Shown: positions 34,401 through 45,223 of the stretch, piece after piece | Layout of the letters: each line of letters begins with the position of its first letter | How positions within the stretch are numbered: the stretch's first letter is position 1 | NCBI GenBank assembly: GCA_003049465.1 | Contig: PYSS01000125.1 | Location: 1-64,000 of the forward strand | Direction: 5' to 3' | From: Magnaporthiopsis rhizophila | Taxonomy: Eukaryota > Ascomycota > Sordariomycetes > Magnaporthales > Magnaporthaceae | Length of the DNA: 64,000 nucleotides | The notes under the pieces: generated by a model | Seen by the model: only the letters and a program-made list of their open reading frames with translations | Told to the model about the DNA's origin: nothing | Databases searched by the model: none | Made by a program: the position numbers and the translations under genes

Positions 34401-36608
34401 AGAGTTGGGCGCGCACTCTGTGCACAGAGCCATCAGGTAGCTGCCTGCCAGATGAGGGTACCATACCCAAGAGGGCCAAGCTGGCCACACCGAGGATCGC
34501 AGTGGTTAACCGTTGAGGGCTAGCTTTGGAGGTGCGTGAGAGAACGGCGGTTTTGGGCGGAATAGAGTTCGATGGCACCATACCTATGACGTCCTTTCCT
34601 CGACCCCATATCTACGTTACACTCTTTTGTATGCGCCAGCAGAGGTTAGATAGCACATAGGATAGAGGCAAAAGTGGAGGAAGCAACCAGGGATGGAGAT
34701 GCATACGACGGCGCCATGCTGCGGATGGTTGCAAAGACCGGGTTCGTCCTGCAGTTTGCGTCGAAGTGTTCCACTTGCCCGCTCCGGCTGTCCATCCGCC
34801 CAAGTTGAGCCCTGTCGGCGGGCAGTCAGTTCGTTCAGGCACAAACTCTAACCCAGGGGCGCTACCTTGGATTGGCCGTTCCTTACGGAGATGCATAAGG
34901 TAGAAGCCTATCACTTGGCTGGCCTAGCCCTTATCATCATCATGCCTGTCCTATCCCGGCCTGTGCATTGCACAACCTGCACACTCTTCCAGGTTGGTCG
35001 CACAGCGCCGTATTATTTTGCATGCCCTAGGTCATTTTGGTGAACCCCTAGTTCCCAGGTGCACATCGTCCCAATCCAGACAGGCTCGTACAGTACGATC
35101 GATATCGGACATCCCACCAGGAGACAAGTCGCAGACGAAGGGAAGTCCCCAGCAGGGTTTGTCCAACACCATCCTATTATCCAGGCCCCATACAGCAAGT
35201 TTTCCCGCACACAAGAGCCTACCCGGTCCCTCCCACGGGCCGCACGCTGGTCGTCTGTCCCGGCGCGCCCTCAGGGAAAGCAAAAAAAAAACTCAAAGCG
35301 TGCCCCTGCTCGAGACTCGCGGCCTGGCTGGCTGGACAGAGGTTCCCTGGGCTGGGCAGCGGAAGTGGGATCAAATTGGCCAAGACAGAGGGCTCCTGCT
35401 GCGTATTAGGGTCCACGAATCCAGCGGGGGCTCCACCGTGACCTCGGCAGCCCTCCCCTCGCTCCCAGTGGCCACGACCCCAAGACGGGCCCCACCCCAG
35501 CCAATCCGGCTCACAGCAGAGTCGCAGCAGTCACCGCCTCCACCTCTTTTTGCTCCTGTCAATCCCCGTCATCTCCAGCCCACGACTCGGGCCCAGTGTC
35601 GAATCCAGTCCTTTGCTTTTGGTCACGCACTTCCGGGCCAGCCAGACCCTGAGAGAATCCTTAACAGCGCCCGCACCGGACATGCGCCACTGTCCCGCGT
35701 CGCCTCGTGTGTGAGTCGAAGGCCTGTTCCACTGCTCAGTCGAGTTCGCGACAGCCCACGAAAGCAGCCCAACACCAACGACGCCGCCGACGACGATCAC
35801 GCTCTCGCTCCCCTTGGCGAAAGACGACGACGACGACGACGACGACGACCGCTCCATCCGCGCGACGGGACGGCACGCTACAGCCCACGCCGAATAACGC
35901 TCTCGCTACAGCTCACCCGACAAACCTCCGAGGGACGGACGGAGCCCGCTTTGCGCAGCCGTCTCGTTCGGCTTGTCCCACACGCTTTGCGCTCTCGGTT
36001 GCCGCTCCGAAACGCCCATCGCAATTTTCCCACCGACGCTCGGGCTGTCCGCCCACCGCGAAGAACCACTTTCACTACGCCGTCGATTCTCGCTCTCCAC
36101 GCCAGCCTCGCCCTGTCGTTTGCTGTGGTTATCTTTGCGTTTCTGCGCCGTTTCTTGGGCCAACCCCCGTCGACAATGCTAGTCTGGGCCGGCGCCTGCT
36201 CCCTCGAGAATTAGCTTGCTTCCATCACCACAAGCCGCCGGTGTCGCGCGGCCACTACTAACCGTCGCCCCAAACGTCGCTTGCAACTGCCCAGACTCGC
36301 ACAAGCCGCGGCACTTGCCTCCCGAGCGGCGGTCAGTCAGCTCGAGACCACGACTGGCGAACTCGCGACCTAGCCACCCAATACCTTACTTGGCACGACA
36401 AGACACAGAAGAGAGAACACACCGGGTTGGATTGTTGTATCTCTCGTCTGTTTTTGTTTGCCTTTCGTTGCTTCGCCTCTGCATTTTTTTCACCTTCCTG
36501 GCGCGTTTCGCTTTGTCCTTTGGAGTGCTAGGAATGCCGGATTTGATGTGACGGCGCCTCGTTCTCCCCTCAAAACCTTCGTCGGCGCCATACCACGCCG
36601 AGGCCGGG
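31481..36608. other. 5-kb gene-poor spacer upstream of SPT23/MGA2
   Basis: No supported gene. It holds the 3' end of NIC96, an A-run of 23 (32925-32947), a (GAC)9 microsatellite (35824-35850) and, nearest to the next gene, about 1.2 kb of C-rich DNA ending in a CT/T-rich stretch (36440-36500). This probably represents the promoter and a long 5' leader of the SPT23/MGA2-type gene. The long plus-strand frame 34994-36214 is discussed under rejected items. Confidence 0.45.
35824..35850. repeat. (GAC)9 microsatellite
   Basis: Nine perfect GAC units lie in the C-rich region upstream of the SPT23/MGA2-type gene. Confidence 0.95.
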
Positions 36609-39600
36609 ATGTCCGCCCACGCAGGTTTCTCACCCGAGTTTGATCTAGTCGACTCCGACGACGGACTGGGCCAATCACCCCTCTCATATCTAGAATTCAT
36701 CAACAGCGAAGACACAGACGCACTCCAGCCATATGACGCCTCGCGGGTGGCCGACCAAAAAGCCCTGCTGACCCCGGGGCCGAACCCGCCACCGCCCTTG
36801 TCCAACCCGGCGAGCTCTCCCGAGTCGCCTAGCTCCACGTTCCCGGACTCGTCGTCCGAATCGTCTTCGTCCAAGCAGACGGCGAGCTCTGCCTCGACCA
36901 AGGCTGGCTTCGCGACGGGCGACGAAACGATGACGGATGCCCTGGACCTTAGCCACGAATGGAAAGTCGAGGACCTCGTCCACACCGACGACGACATTAA
37001 TAACAGCTTCGCTCCCGATGGAACTATAAACCCACTGTCCATCGGCGATTCGTTCGCTCTCGATTCCTCCATCAGCGGCAACTTTGAGTTCAACAGCCCC
37101 GTGAGCACGCCGAGTCCCTTCGCAAGCGGGCCTTCCGACGCGCCTCCTCCTCCATCGCGCGAATCCCATGGTGGCAGCGCTGGCCCCTCCGCCAAGGCTC
37201 CCAAGCACGGGAAGCTGGCTTCACCAGGCGCGAGGCATAGCGGTACTCGGGGCCACGTTAAGGGCATGTCGGTAAGTGCAATGCGACCGTTGCGCTTCCG
37301 AGACATGGTCCGGCTGTTAGATCCACTACTGACGTTGTTATGCAGCAATATTCGCTGACCCGGCCCATGAATGGCCTAAAGACCGATGGGTCGAGGGAGG
37401 TTTCGCCCTCGTCGAACATGGTCTTCAGCCAAGGCTCGTCGCCTTCGGCCATGTTCAACAACTCACCGTCCCCAACCGCGACCATGGACTTTATGAACGC
37501 CACCAGCATGGGCGTCGCGAGTGACGGCGCGCTTTTCACCAGCGGTTTTTCGTTTGCGAACGGGCTTATAGGAACCCTAGGCCAGCCTAATCCTCCGGCC
37601 CTGTTTGGCAACCACGGACTCCCCATGGGCTTCCCCGGCTTCCCGTTGTGCCCCCAGCCGGTCTACAGCGGCGGCGCCCCCTGCCGCCTGATCATCAACC
37701 AAACGCCGCTCAAGTCGCGCGTCGAAACCCAGATTCCCGTCAAGCTGAAGCTCTCACCGTTACCGCCCGGGATCAAGAGGCTTCACCTCCCTAGGCACAC
37801 GATATCAAAACCCAAGCTCATCGCCAAGCCCCGCCCGGACCGCTCTCCAGACATGCTGGAGCTCTCAGTTATGCTTGTCTGCACTAGCGCGATGCAGGAC
37901 GCGAAGCTGCGCCAGCGTGCTTGCGCCCGTGCTGCCGCGGGGGCGATTTCTCCGGTGCGGTCAGCTGACCGTAAGCCCGAGGGCGAGGAGGATGAGACCA
38001 AGCCGCAAGACGGAGGCGAGGTGCATATATGCAGTGGATGCATCACGCGCGAGCGGAAACGCGCGGCCCGGAAGAAGGCCAAGAAGCCCGAGGAGGAGGA
38101 GAACTGGACCCGGGACGAGCGCCGCCGGGTGGTCGTGTTCAACACGCACGAGGTCAAGGAGTGGCAGGATGCCAACGCCGGCGGGTCCAACGGCACGCCG
38201 GCGGAGCATTTTATCAACGAGGGCGTCATCGACGCTCCGATGCGGATAGCATGCTATTGTCGACATCATGGCGAAAAGGGAGGGTTCCGCGTGATATTCA
38301 CCATCAAGGACCATGCAGACAACATCATTGCCCAGCAGCTGTCCGAATCCATCATGATAACCGACGACCACAAGACCCACACGGGCCCTCCCGCGCCCGC
38401 AGCGCCGGCTGCAGGGCCTACCACCGCGGCCGCTTCGGGTTCCGAGACGTCGTTGCTGCCGGGAGGCGCTGCCCAGTCGCCTACCGACTCGACCGCGCTA
38501 AGCCCCGGGGCGAGGGCGTTCCCTACCCCTCCCCAGCCCGACTCTGCCCTCAAACGTAACGTCTCGGTCATGTTTCCCTCCTCGGTCCCTCCCAACACCG
38601 TCCAGGCCTCTTCGGCTTCTGCGTCTCATGCTGTTCGCAACCTTTCGAGACCGGTCTCGCCAAACGGCAACTCGGGACCAAGTGCTAAAAAGCGCAAATC
38701 CAGCGGTGGCATGACCAAGGTACCGTCGGCTCTCGCAATGACCAGACTCGAGACATCTCAGTCACCGTCAGTAGCGAAGCCGACGGGTGCTACCAACCAG
38801 CTGAACTCGGCCTTGTCCACGTCCACTTCCCCCTTCACCCCCAACATGACCTCCTTCCCCGTTTCGGCAGACTCGCTGTTTGGCCAAGCCCCTGGCGGAG
38901 CAGCCCAGGGCTTCAACACTGGTCCACTAACGCCGAACGGCAACGAGCAAGCGCTGTTCGGGGCGGCCAGCGGCGGTAACCGAGCCGCGAGCGTGGAGAA
39001 CAACTTGGCAATGACCCAACTATACTCAGCACCCGCGTCGTCGCACCCGAGCCGTGCCCCGAGCCCAAACAACCTCAGGAATAGCGCGACTGCGATGCAA
39101 CAACAGCAGCAGCAGCTGGAAAGGGCCCTCGGAAATGGCCTCTACACACTACCGCTTCAAATGGCACAGCCGCGTGCGCCCATGTCGGTCATCCACAAGA
39201 TCATTCCTAATGAAGGTCCCAAGTCGGGCGGTATCGAGGTCACTATTCTCGGTGGCGGGTTTTTCCAAGGCCTGGAGGTCATGTTCGGTGACCAGAAGGC
39301 GACGACGACGACGTTCTGGGGCGAGAGCTCGCTGGTCTGCTTGCTGCCGCCGTCTCCTATATCCGGTGCTGTGTTGGTCACGTTCAAGCAGAACGGCCAA
39401 CCAGCGGCGCAGGCATTCACGTCGGCGAATAAGCAACAGCCCGTGTTTAAGTACGTGGACGACGACGAGCAGCAGCTGATGCGGACGGCGCTTTCGGTGC
39501 TCGGCCACAAGATGACGGGCAAAATAGAGGACGTACGTGACGTGGCAAGGCGAATCATCGGAGGCGGCGACAACTCCAGCTGGGGCTCCTCGTCTGGCGG

Positions 39601-41227
39601 CGGTCAGGGTCCCGTTGGCGGCGGTGGATTCAACGGGTTCTCGTTCAACGGCGCCTCGTTGGAGTCTCAGCTTCTCAAGGTGTTGGATCTAATCGACCTG
39701 GACGACAGCACGCACAAGGCGCGACTGAACCTACAGAGGCGCACCGGCCAAACGATGCTGCATCTGGCCTGCTCGCTGGGGCTGCACCGGTTCGTGGCCG
39801 GTCTCCTGGCTAGAGGGGCCAACCCGGACGCTCGCGACAAGGGAGGCTACACACCGCTGCACCTCGCGGCGCTCAACAACCACCCGGAGATTGTGCGGCG
39901 TCTGATATACGCGGGCGCAGACCCAATAATCCGGACGCTGTCGGGTCTAACGGCGGCGGACATGTCGCAGTCTCGTGAGGTGCTCAAGGCCATCCGGCGA
40001 CTGGAGAGACACGTGCGGTCCAGGAGCGGCGGATCTCTTCACAGCAGAGCCAGCAGCGCCACGTCGCTACGGTCGCTTTGGGAGCCGCCTTCGGCACATC
40101 CCGTGGCCAAGGAGTACTCAACCGAGGAGTCGGAGAGTCCGTCGTCGGGCGAGAGTCCAGAATACTCGGAGATTGCAACCGAGGAGGAGGAAGGCGAGGT
40201 GGTAGATCAGGCTGGCGACGCATGGCTTGATATGAGGCGGCCGAGCTCATCATCTCGCGCTCCGGACGGGAGCAGAAAACCGCTTCCGCGGCCGACGGAC
40301 GCGCGCGAGGACCCTGCAGGACCGGCGTCTCCGTCGGCGGCCATGATGGCGTTTAGGGAACAGGTCAGCGCGCAGCTGCAGCACTTCCAGCAAGCCATGG
40401 CTCTGCACATGCCCACGCTGCCGCAGATGCCCAACTTCCCGGTCATGTCGCCGCTGTCAGACTACCAGGGCTACCTGAACTCGGCCCCCGTGTTCCAGCG
40501 CATCTCGTCGCTGGTGCCCAACATTGGCGGCGGAGGGGCCCGGCCGGATGGTGACCGGCAGCGGCCGACACAAGACGGCAAGTGGTGGGACCTCTCGTCG
40601 CTGGTTAATTCCTCGGCGCCGCCGCCGGCGTACGAGGAGATCTTCCCGCAAAAGGACCAGGCGTCCACAAGAGGGGCAGCGGACTCGGGGCTGGAGGTCA
40701 AGCTGGTGTCAGCGGCCACGGCAGCGGCCGAGGCGGAGGCGGACAGCAAATGCGCGGCCCTGTACGACAACGCAGCAGCCAGCGCGTCCGAGGTCGAGTT
40801 GTTGGAGGACGACGGGCTCGAGGGCGAGTCCTCCACGACGGCAACGACGACGCAGAAACTGCCAGAGCTTCTGCAGATCGGGCGCAAGAACGCCATCACC
40901 AAGGAGCAGCAGGACAATCTGAGGCGGGCGCACGCCGAGAAGCGCAAGGGACTTCGGTCTGACCGGAACTTGTTTATGATCTGGGTATGTTGTCTTCGTT
41001 GCATGCGTTTGAGGGATGCGATACTAACAACCAAACAGATCCCCGTGCTGCTCGTCGTGCTCTGCGCCACTCTATACAGCAGAGTCCCGGCCGTTATCTC
41101 GGCCATATCCAAGCTGTTGCCTCCAGGGGGTGCGGCGGCAGGTAGCGTTGGTGGCGCTGAGCAGCAGCTGCTGCCGATGGCTAGGCTGCTGCAACGTGGC
41201 GCCGAGCGTTTACGTGAGGGTGTGTGA
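36609..41227 (+). CDS. SPT23/MGA2-type ER-membrane-tethered transcription factor
   Basis: Three exons (36609-37271, 37346-40984, 41039-41227) give 1496 residues with phase-0 junctions. After a disordered acidic/Ser-rich N-terminus (1-220), residues about 330-420 form the conserved SPT23/MGA2 DNA-binding region (SRVETQIPVKLKLSPLPPGI, then LELSVMLVCTSAMQDAK). A basic KKRKSSGG near 671 may be a nuclear signal. An IPT/TIG domain spans about 833-920 (IPNEGPKSGGIEVTILGGGF). Two ankyrin repeats lie at about 1025-1100 (GQTMLHLACSLG, GGYTPLHLAALNN). The last exon encodes the single membrane anchor, IPVLLVVLCATLYSRV (about 1435-1450). In yeast such factors sit in the ER membrane, sense lipid saturation, are cut by the proteasome after ubiquitination by Rsp5, and activate the OLE1 desaturase. 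That regulation is assumed here. The anchor is split from the rest by an intron carrying TACTAAC. Confidence 0.93.
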
Positions 41228-41888
41228 AGTTGGTGGTGAATCGCATCATTATTTTTCTTTCTTATCGGAGCGGGAAGACCAAGGAGCGGCGACGGGGAAC
41301 AAGGGAACTTTTTGTGATGCTCGTGGGTGGCGGATCTTTGCGGACTCAACTGGTCGTCGTTCTTTTTTCCTTTTCTTCATTTCCCCCAGATTCATCCTCT
41401 ATCTGGCCTTATAAATAACCTTGTAACTTTTTTTTTCTTCCCCTTCTTCCACGCCGCACAAAGCCCGTTTTACCTTATTTTATCTCCTTTGTTTCGGCAC
41501 GAGCGTAGTCTTTTTTTTTTTTTTTTTAATTATTCTTTTTCATTTGTCAGTATAAGCATCATGAGCGCGGATGGGCTGCTTATACTCGCGGTGTAGACAT
41601 GGGGGAACGCGCCCAACGTTATATCATTTTTTGTCATGGGGTATCATCCACAACTCTCTTTGCGTCGGACTTTTTTTTTTTGTTATCACAGGTGGCTGGT
41701 CCGAGGAGAAAGTAGGAGTGGAAGGGATTGATTCTAGGGTAGAAGGTGTGCGAATAAGATTTCGGACTTGAATCACTACAAGTCGTTGGATATGCTAGTC
41801 TAACGAGTCTAAACTGGGGGGAAAAAAAAAAAAAAAAGAAAATACATCGCTCCTGTCACTTAATCACCAAAAGGAAAACGGTAGGCAT
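41228..41888. other. Convergent intergenic spacer
   Basis: 3' flanks of the SPT23/MGA2-type gene and of the orphan gene to its right. T-rich runs (41511-41527, 41669-41680) and an A-run (41822-41837) are present. No gene is seen. Confidence 0.4.
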
Positions 41889-42956
41889 CTAAGGCCCCCC
41901 TCCGCTGGCCGCCCCGGCCATGATGGCCATCTGCTGGATCCGGCGGCGGTCGACCTCCTTCTTCAGCATGCACAGGCACGTCGTGACGACCAGCACGACG
42001 GCCATGTCCTTGTCGGCCTTGCCTTCTTGATGATCATGGTCGTCACCGCCACCACCACTCCCAAAAGCGGCGACGTCGACAAACAGCCTCCCGCCGTTCC
42101 CCGCATCCCTCGCCGTCGACCCCGCAGCCCGCAGCCCGCCGCCGCCGCGAACCAGCTGCGCGACGACGGTGCGCTCCTCGTCGGGCGCGCCGTCCGGTGG
42201 GCCACCCGTCACCACGGCGCTGCTGCTCGCGGCGCCCGGGTCGCGGAAGACGCGGATTACGCGCTCCAGCACCAGCAGGCTGTCGACCGTCTGGGCCTTT
42301 TCCGACAGCAGCTGGCCGGCCACGTCGGCCCGCTCGCGCCGCGTCGCGTACCGCCATTCGAACTCGCCGTGGTGGCGGGTGCGGAAGCGGTGGGCGCGGG
42401 TCAGGAGGCCGCTCGGCCGGATTTCGAATTTTTCGTACGTGTTGCTTTCTTCGTTGTCGGCCGAGGTGTCGGCGGCGGCGGCGGCGGCGGCGGCGGCTGT
42501 CGAAGGGCCGTGCCCCGGCAGCCAGAGCCGGATGCGCGGCGGACGGCCGGGCCCGAACCGGTATGTAGTGTCGCTGAGCATGGTGGTACCGGTACTGCCG
42601 GTATTGTTGTCGTCGCCGGCCACGAGGTAGCAGGTGCCGCTGCCCCGTGAATGCCGGAGCGAGATGTACGACGGCGTGTTGTTGTTGTTGTTGTTGTTGT
42701 TGCTGACGTCGAATACCGGGATGGGGTCCGGACGGGTTGGGGTGGGCAGCGAGAGCCATGGTTTTCCGGGCGTCTGGATCTGCAGCTGCACGACGCCGGG
42801 TGCTGCGGGCGGGGTATAGGCGGGCGGAGGGGCATCGGTGTCGGCGTCAGCAGCATCGGCGGACGGCGGGCCGGAGAGCTGGAGCGAGTAGCGCGGCGCG
42901 GCGTCCAGGGTTGCCGCTGGGGTGTAAGACGGTGCGGGAAGTGTGGCGACGGTCAT
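41889..42956 (-). CDS. Conserved fungal protein of unknown function
   Basis: One exon encodes 355 residues. It begins MTVATLPAPSYTPAA, has a Pro-rich N-terminus with PPPAYTPP, and a poly-Asn run encoded by a GTT/AAC microsatellite (about 42680-42703). The middle appears to be a beta-rich domain (YISLRHSRGSGTCYLVAG, FEIRPSGLLTRAHRF, GEFEWRYATRRE) interrupted by a poly-Ala insert, followed by a Gly/Asp-rich loop. The C-terminus has a short hydrophobic helix and the charged motif MLKKEVDRRR. The strand-turn pattern recalls LURP-one/tubby-like domains, but I do not claim that. No signal peptide or convincing membrane segment is present, apart from the short VVLVVTTCLCML stretch. Function is unknown. 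Confidence 0.65.
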   Translation of the reverse strand: MTVATLPAPSYTPAATLDAAPRYSLQLSGPPSADAADADTDAPPPAYTPPAAPGVVQLQIQTPGKPWLSLPTPTRPDPIPVFDVSNNNNNNNNTPSYISLRHSRGSGTCYLVAGDDNNTGSTGTTMLSDTTYRFGPGRPPRIRLWLPGHGPSTAAAAAAAAADTSADNEESNTYEKFEIRPSGLLTRAHRFRTRHHGEFEWRYATRRERADVAGQLLSEKAQTVDSLLVLERVIRVFRDPGAASSSAVVTGGPPDGAPDEERTVVAQLVRGGGGLRAAGSTARDAGNGGRLFVDVAAFGSGGGGDDHDHQEGKADKDMAVVLVVTTCLCMLKKEVDRRRIQQMAIMAGAASGGGP

Positions 42957-43511
42957 TTTTGTTGATTTTTGTGATGTTGCTGCTGGAAACTCTTTGCTTG
43001 TTTAGGTAGTTTGTGAGCTGTGTTTGAGGGCTGATCTGGATGTTCTGCGAGCTCCTTTTCGAAGGGCAGCTGTCCATGTGCTATTTAATGTCCTGTCCGG
43101 CACGCATCTGATGGAGGGCATCGTGCAGCGGGTGCGTCATCCGACCGGACAATACGATGAATACGGTTGGTCGTCAAAGCGAAGATGGGCTGCAAACTAA
43201 TGCTAGTCGATGCTGGCCTCGATGCATTCGCATCTTCAGCCATCTGGCTGTGTAACGGCGTGGACCAATCAGAAGCACGCGTCTGTCCAATACTCTCCCA
43301 AAACGGAAAGGCGGCAGGGTCATGGATCCAATCAGACACGCCCGATGGGGCACAGGGGCTGGTTTCTGCCGTATTTCGTATCGAACAACTATGCGATTTA
43401 GACGAAGTGCCCGGTCTGCCTAGTGTGGCTGCGCCTCGGGACTAATAAGAAACATCATCCAAGCATTTCTGGTATTTCGTCTACACATGACGATGCCTAA
43501 CGAACGAAGCC
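42957..43511. other. Intergenic spacer
   Basis: Promoter of the orphan gene to the left and 3' flank of the Zn2Cys6 gene to the right. No further gene is visible. Confidence 0.4.
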
Positions 43512-45223
43512 TCAACTCGTCGCACCAAAAAACCCCGGGTCCCGCGTAATCTGCCGCTGCACCCAGACGGGCCAGCGGTTATAGGCCTGAAACTCGGGCG
43601 CCACCTGCGCGTTGAGATGGCGCAGCCACCGCGCCATGCCATCCTCGAGCCCGTCGCGCCTCCGCTGCTGCAGCCGCTGCATCTTGGTCTGGGACACGCG
43701 CATCTCGACCTCGGTTACGGGCTTCATCACCATCTTGATGGCGATCCAGTGCGCCGCCAGCAGCGTGAACAGCTGGCTGTCCGGGTCCACCACGGCCCGG
43801 AACCGGTCGTGCGGCAGCTGCATCCACCAGCCGTAGTGTCTGGCCACGGCCTTGTACGCCAGAAACGGCGACGCCAGCATCTGCTCCGCCATGGTCGCCA
43901 GGTGCGCGTGGTAGGCCGCCGCTGTCTTCCCGTCCCCTTCTTCGCTGTGCGCCGTCACGAGCGGCGAGAGACCCGCAACGGCGGCGATGGCGCCCTCGGC
44001 CCAGACGCGGTTGATCATGGGCACCTGCTCGATGAGCGGCCGCAGCAGCGCGTCCTGCTCGTCCTCGATAAAGTTGGTGAACAGGAAGCGCGCCCCCTTG
44101 GCGTACATCTGGATGGCCACGATGATGATGCCGCGGATGAAGGTCATGTACTCGGCCATGCCGTCCTCCAGCAGCACCGACTGGAACGTCAGCGCGAAGC
44201 ACGTCGCCAGGAGCGCGTTGCCCTCGTCCGAGGAGAAGGCGCCGCTGCCGCCGCTGCTGCCGCAGGCGTTGCTACCCGTCTGCAGCTGCTGCTGCGGCCG
44301 CGACCGCCGAGGCGTGTCCGCCAGCGCTTTCTTGACCGCCTTGATAGCCTTGAGCCGGTGCGACATGGCTGCTTCCACGAGGCTCGGGTCGTCCTGCGTG
44401 AGGTCCGAGGCTGCAAGACCCAGAACTGCGTGCATCAGGTAATCGTACTTTATTGATGTGCAATCAATGTCAGCGTGACGAGCGAGACCTTTTTTCCTTG
44501 GAACCCTACCAAGTCCGGGACATACTTCCTGTGACAAGCAAGGCACCTCGTGGGTCCAGATGCCGTCGTTGTTTAAGGGATGGTGGGGGTAGCACTTGAA
44601 CAGGAAATGCTGGAAGAAGCGCATATCCTGCATTGTGAAGATGGGAATCTGATGCCGGGGCTGATGCACCACCATCGGCGCAGCGGGGTATTCGCACTTG
44701 AGGCCCGTCTTGACGCAGTGTCCGCAGGCCGGCCTGTTCTCTTGGCACTGGCGAGGGGAGATAAGGGATCGTTCGTTAGCCCTCGTGCTGGTCCACAGGC
44801 GAGGTAAGAGAAATGTGCTGGGCGTACCTTGATGCGTCGCCGCTTGCAGTTGAAGCAGCCCCTCCGCGACTTGGTGTGGCCCCTCCTTTCTAGCCGTTGC
44901 TTGGGCGGCGACGACCGGTTGGTGCCGGAGCTGGTGTCGCCGCCGCTGTCGCCCAGCGATGTCAGCGCGCCCAGAGTCACAGTGGCGGATGTGGGGTCCG
45001 GCGACGGGGAAGCGCCGACGAGGGGTAGCAGCGGGGCGGACAACTGCAGTTCACCGCCGCCGCCGCCAGCTGCCGTCGCCGAGTTGGAGCCCGAGCTGTC
45101 CTCAGCGAGGTAGTCGAAGTCGTCATGGGCCTGGATGAAGGCGTCGTAGTCAAAATCCTCGGCGTCAAAGCCGGCCGGAAGCAGGGGCGGAGGCAGGCCG
45201 CCGGTTTGCTCGGTGAAATCCAT
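43512..45223 (-). CDS. Zn2Cys6 transcription factor, UPC2-like architecture
   Basis: Three exons (45223-44828, 44747-44526, 44447-43512) give 517 residues with phase-0 junctions. An acidic N-terminus (AEDFDYDAFIQAHDDFDYL) precedes the binuclear zinc cluster: C123-x2-C126-x6-C133-x6-C140-x2-C143-x6-C150. The first intron falls inside the cluster, just before C133. After it come HQIPIFTMQDMRFFQHFLF and YDYLMHAVLGLAASDL, typical of the fungal_trans_2/UPC2-type regulatory domain that fills the rest. Related proteins include sterol-uptake regulators and pathway-specific factors of secondary metabolism; no cluster is visible next to it, so its targets are unknown. The frame is open upstream to an ATG at 45388, which would add 55 basic residues. 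I prefer 45223 because the acidic N-terminus begins there. Confidence 0.85.

Noticed and set aside
34994..36214. 406-codon plus-strand frame upstream of the SPT23/MGA2-type gene
   Set aside because: It is Arg/Pro/Ser-rich with an Arg run from the GAC microsatellite, has no domain, and lies where a promoter and leader are expected.
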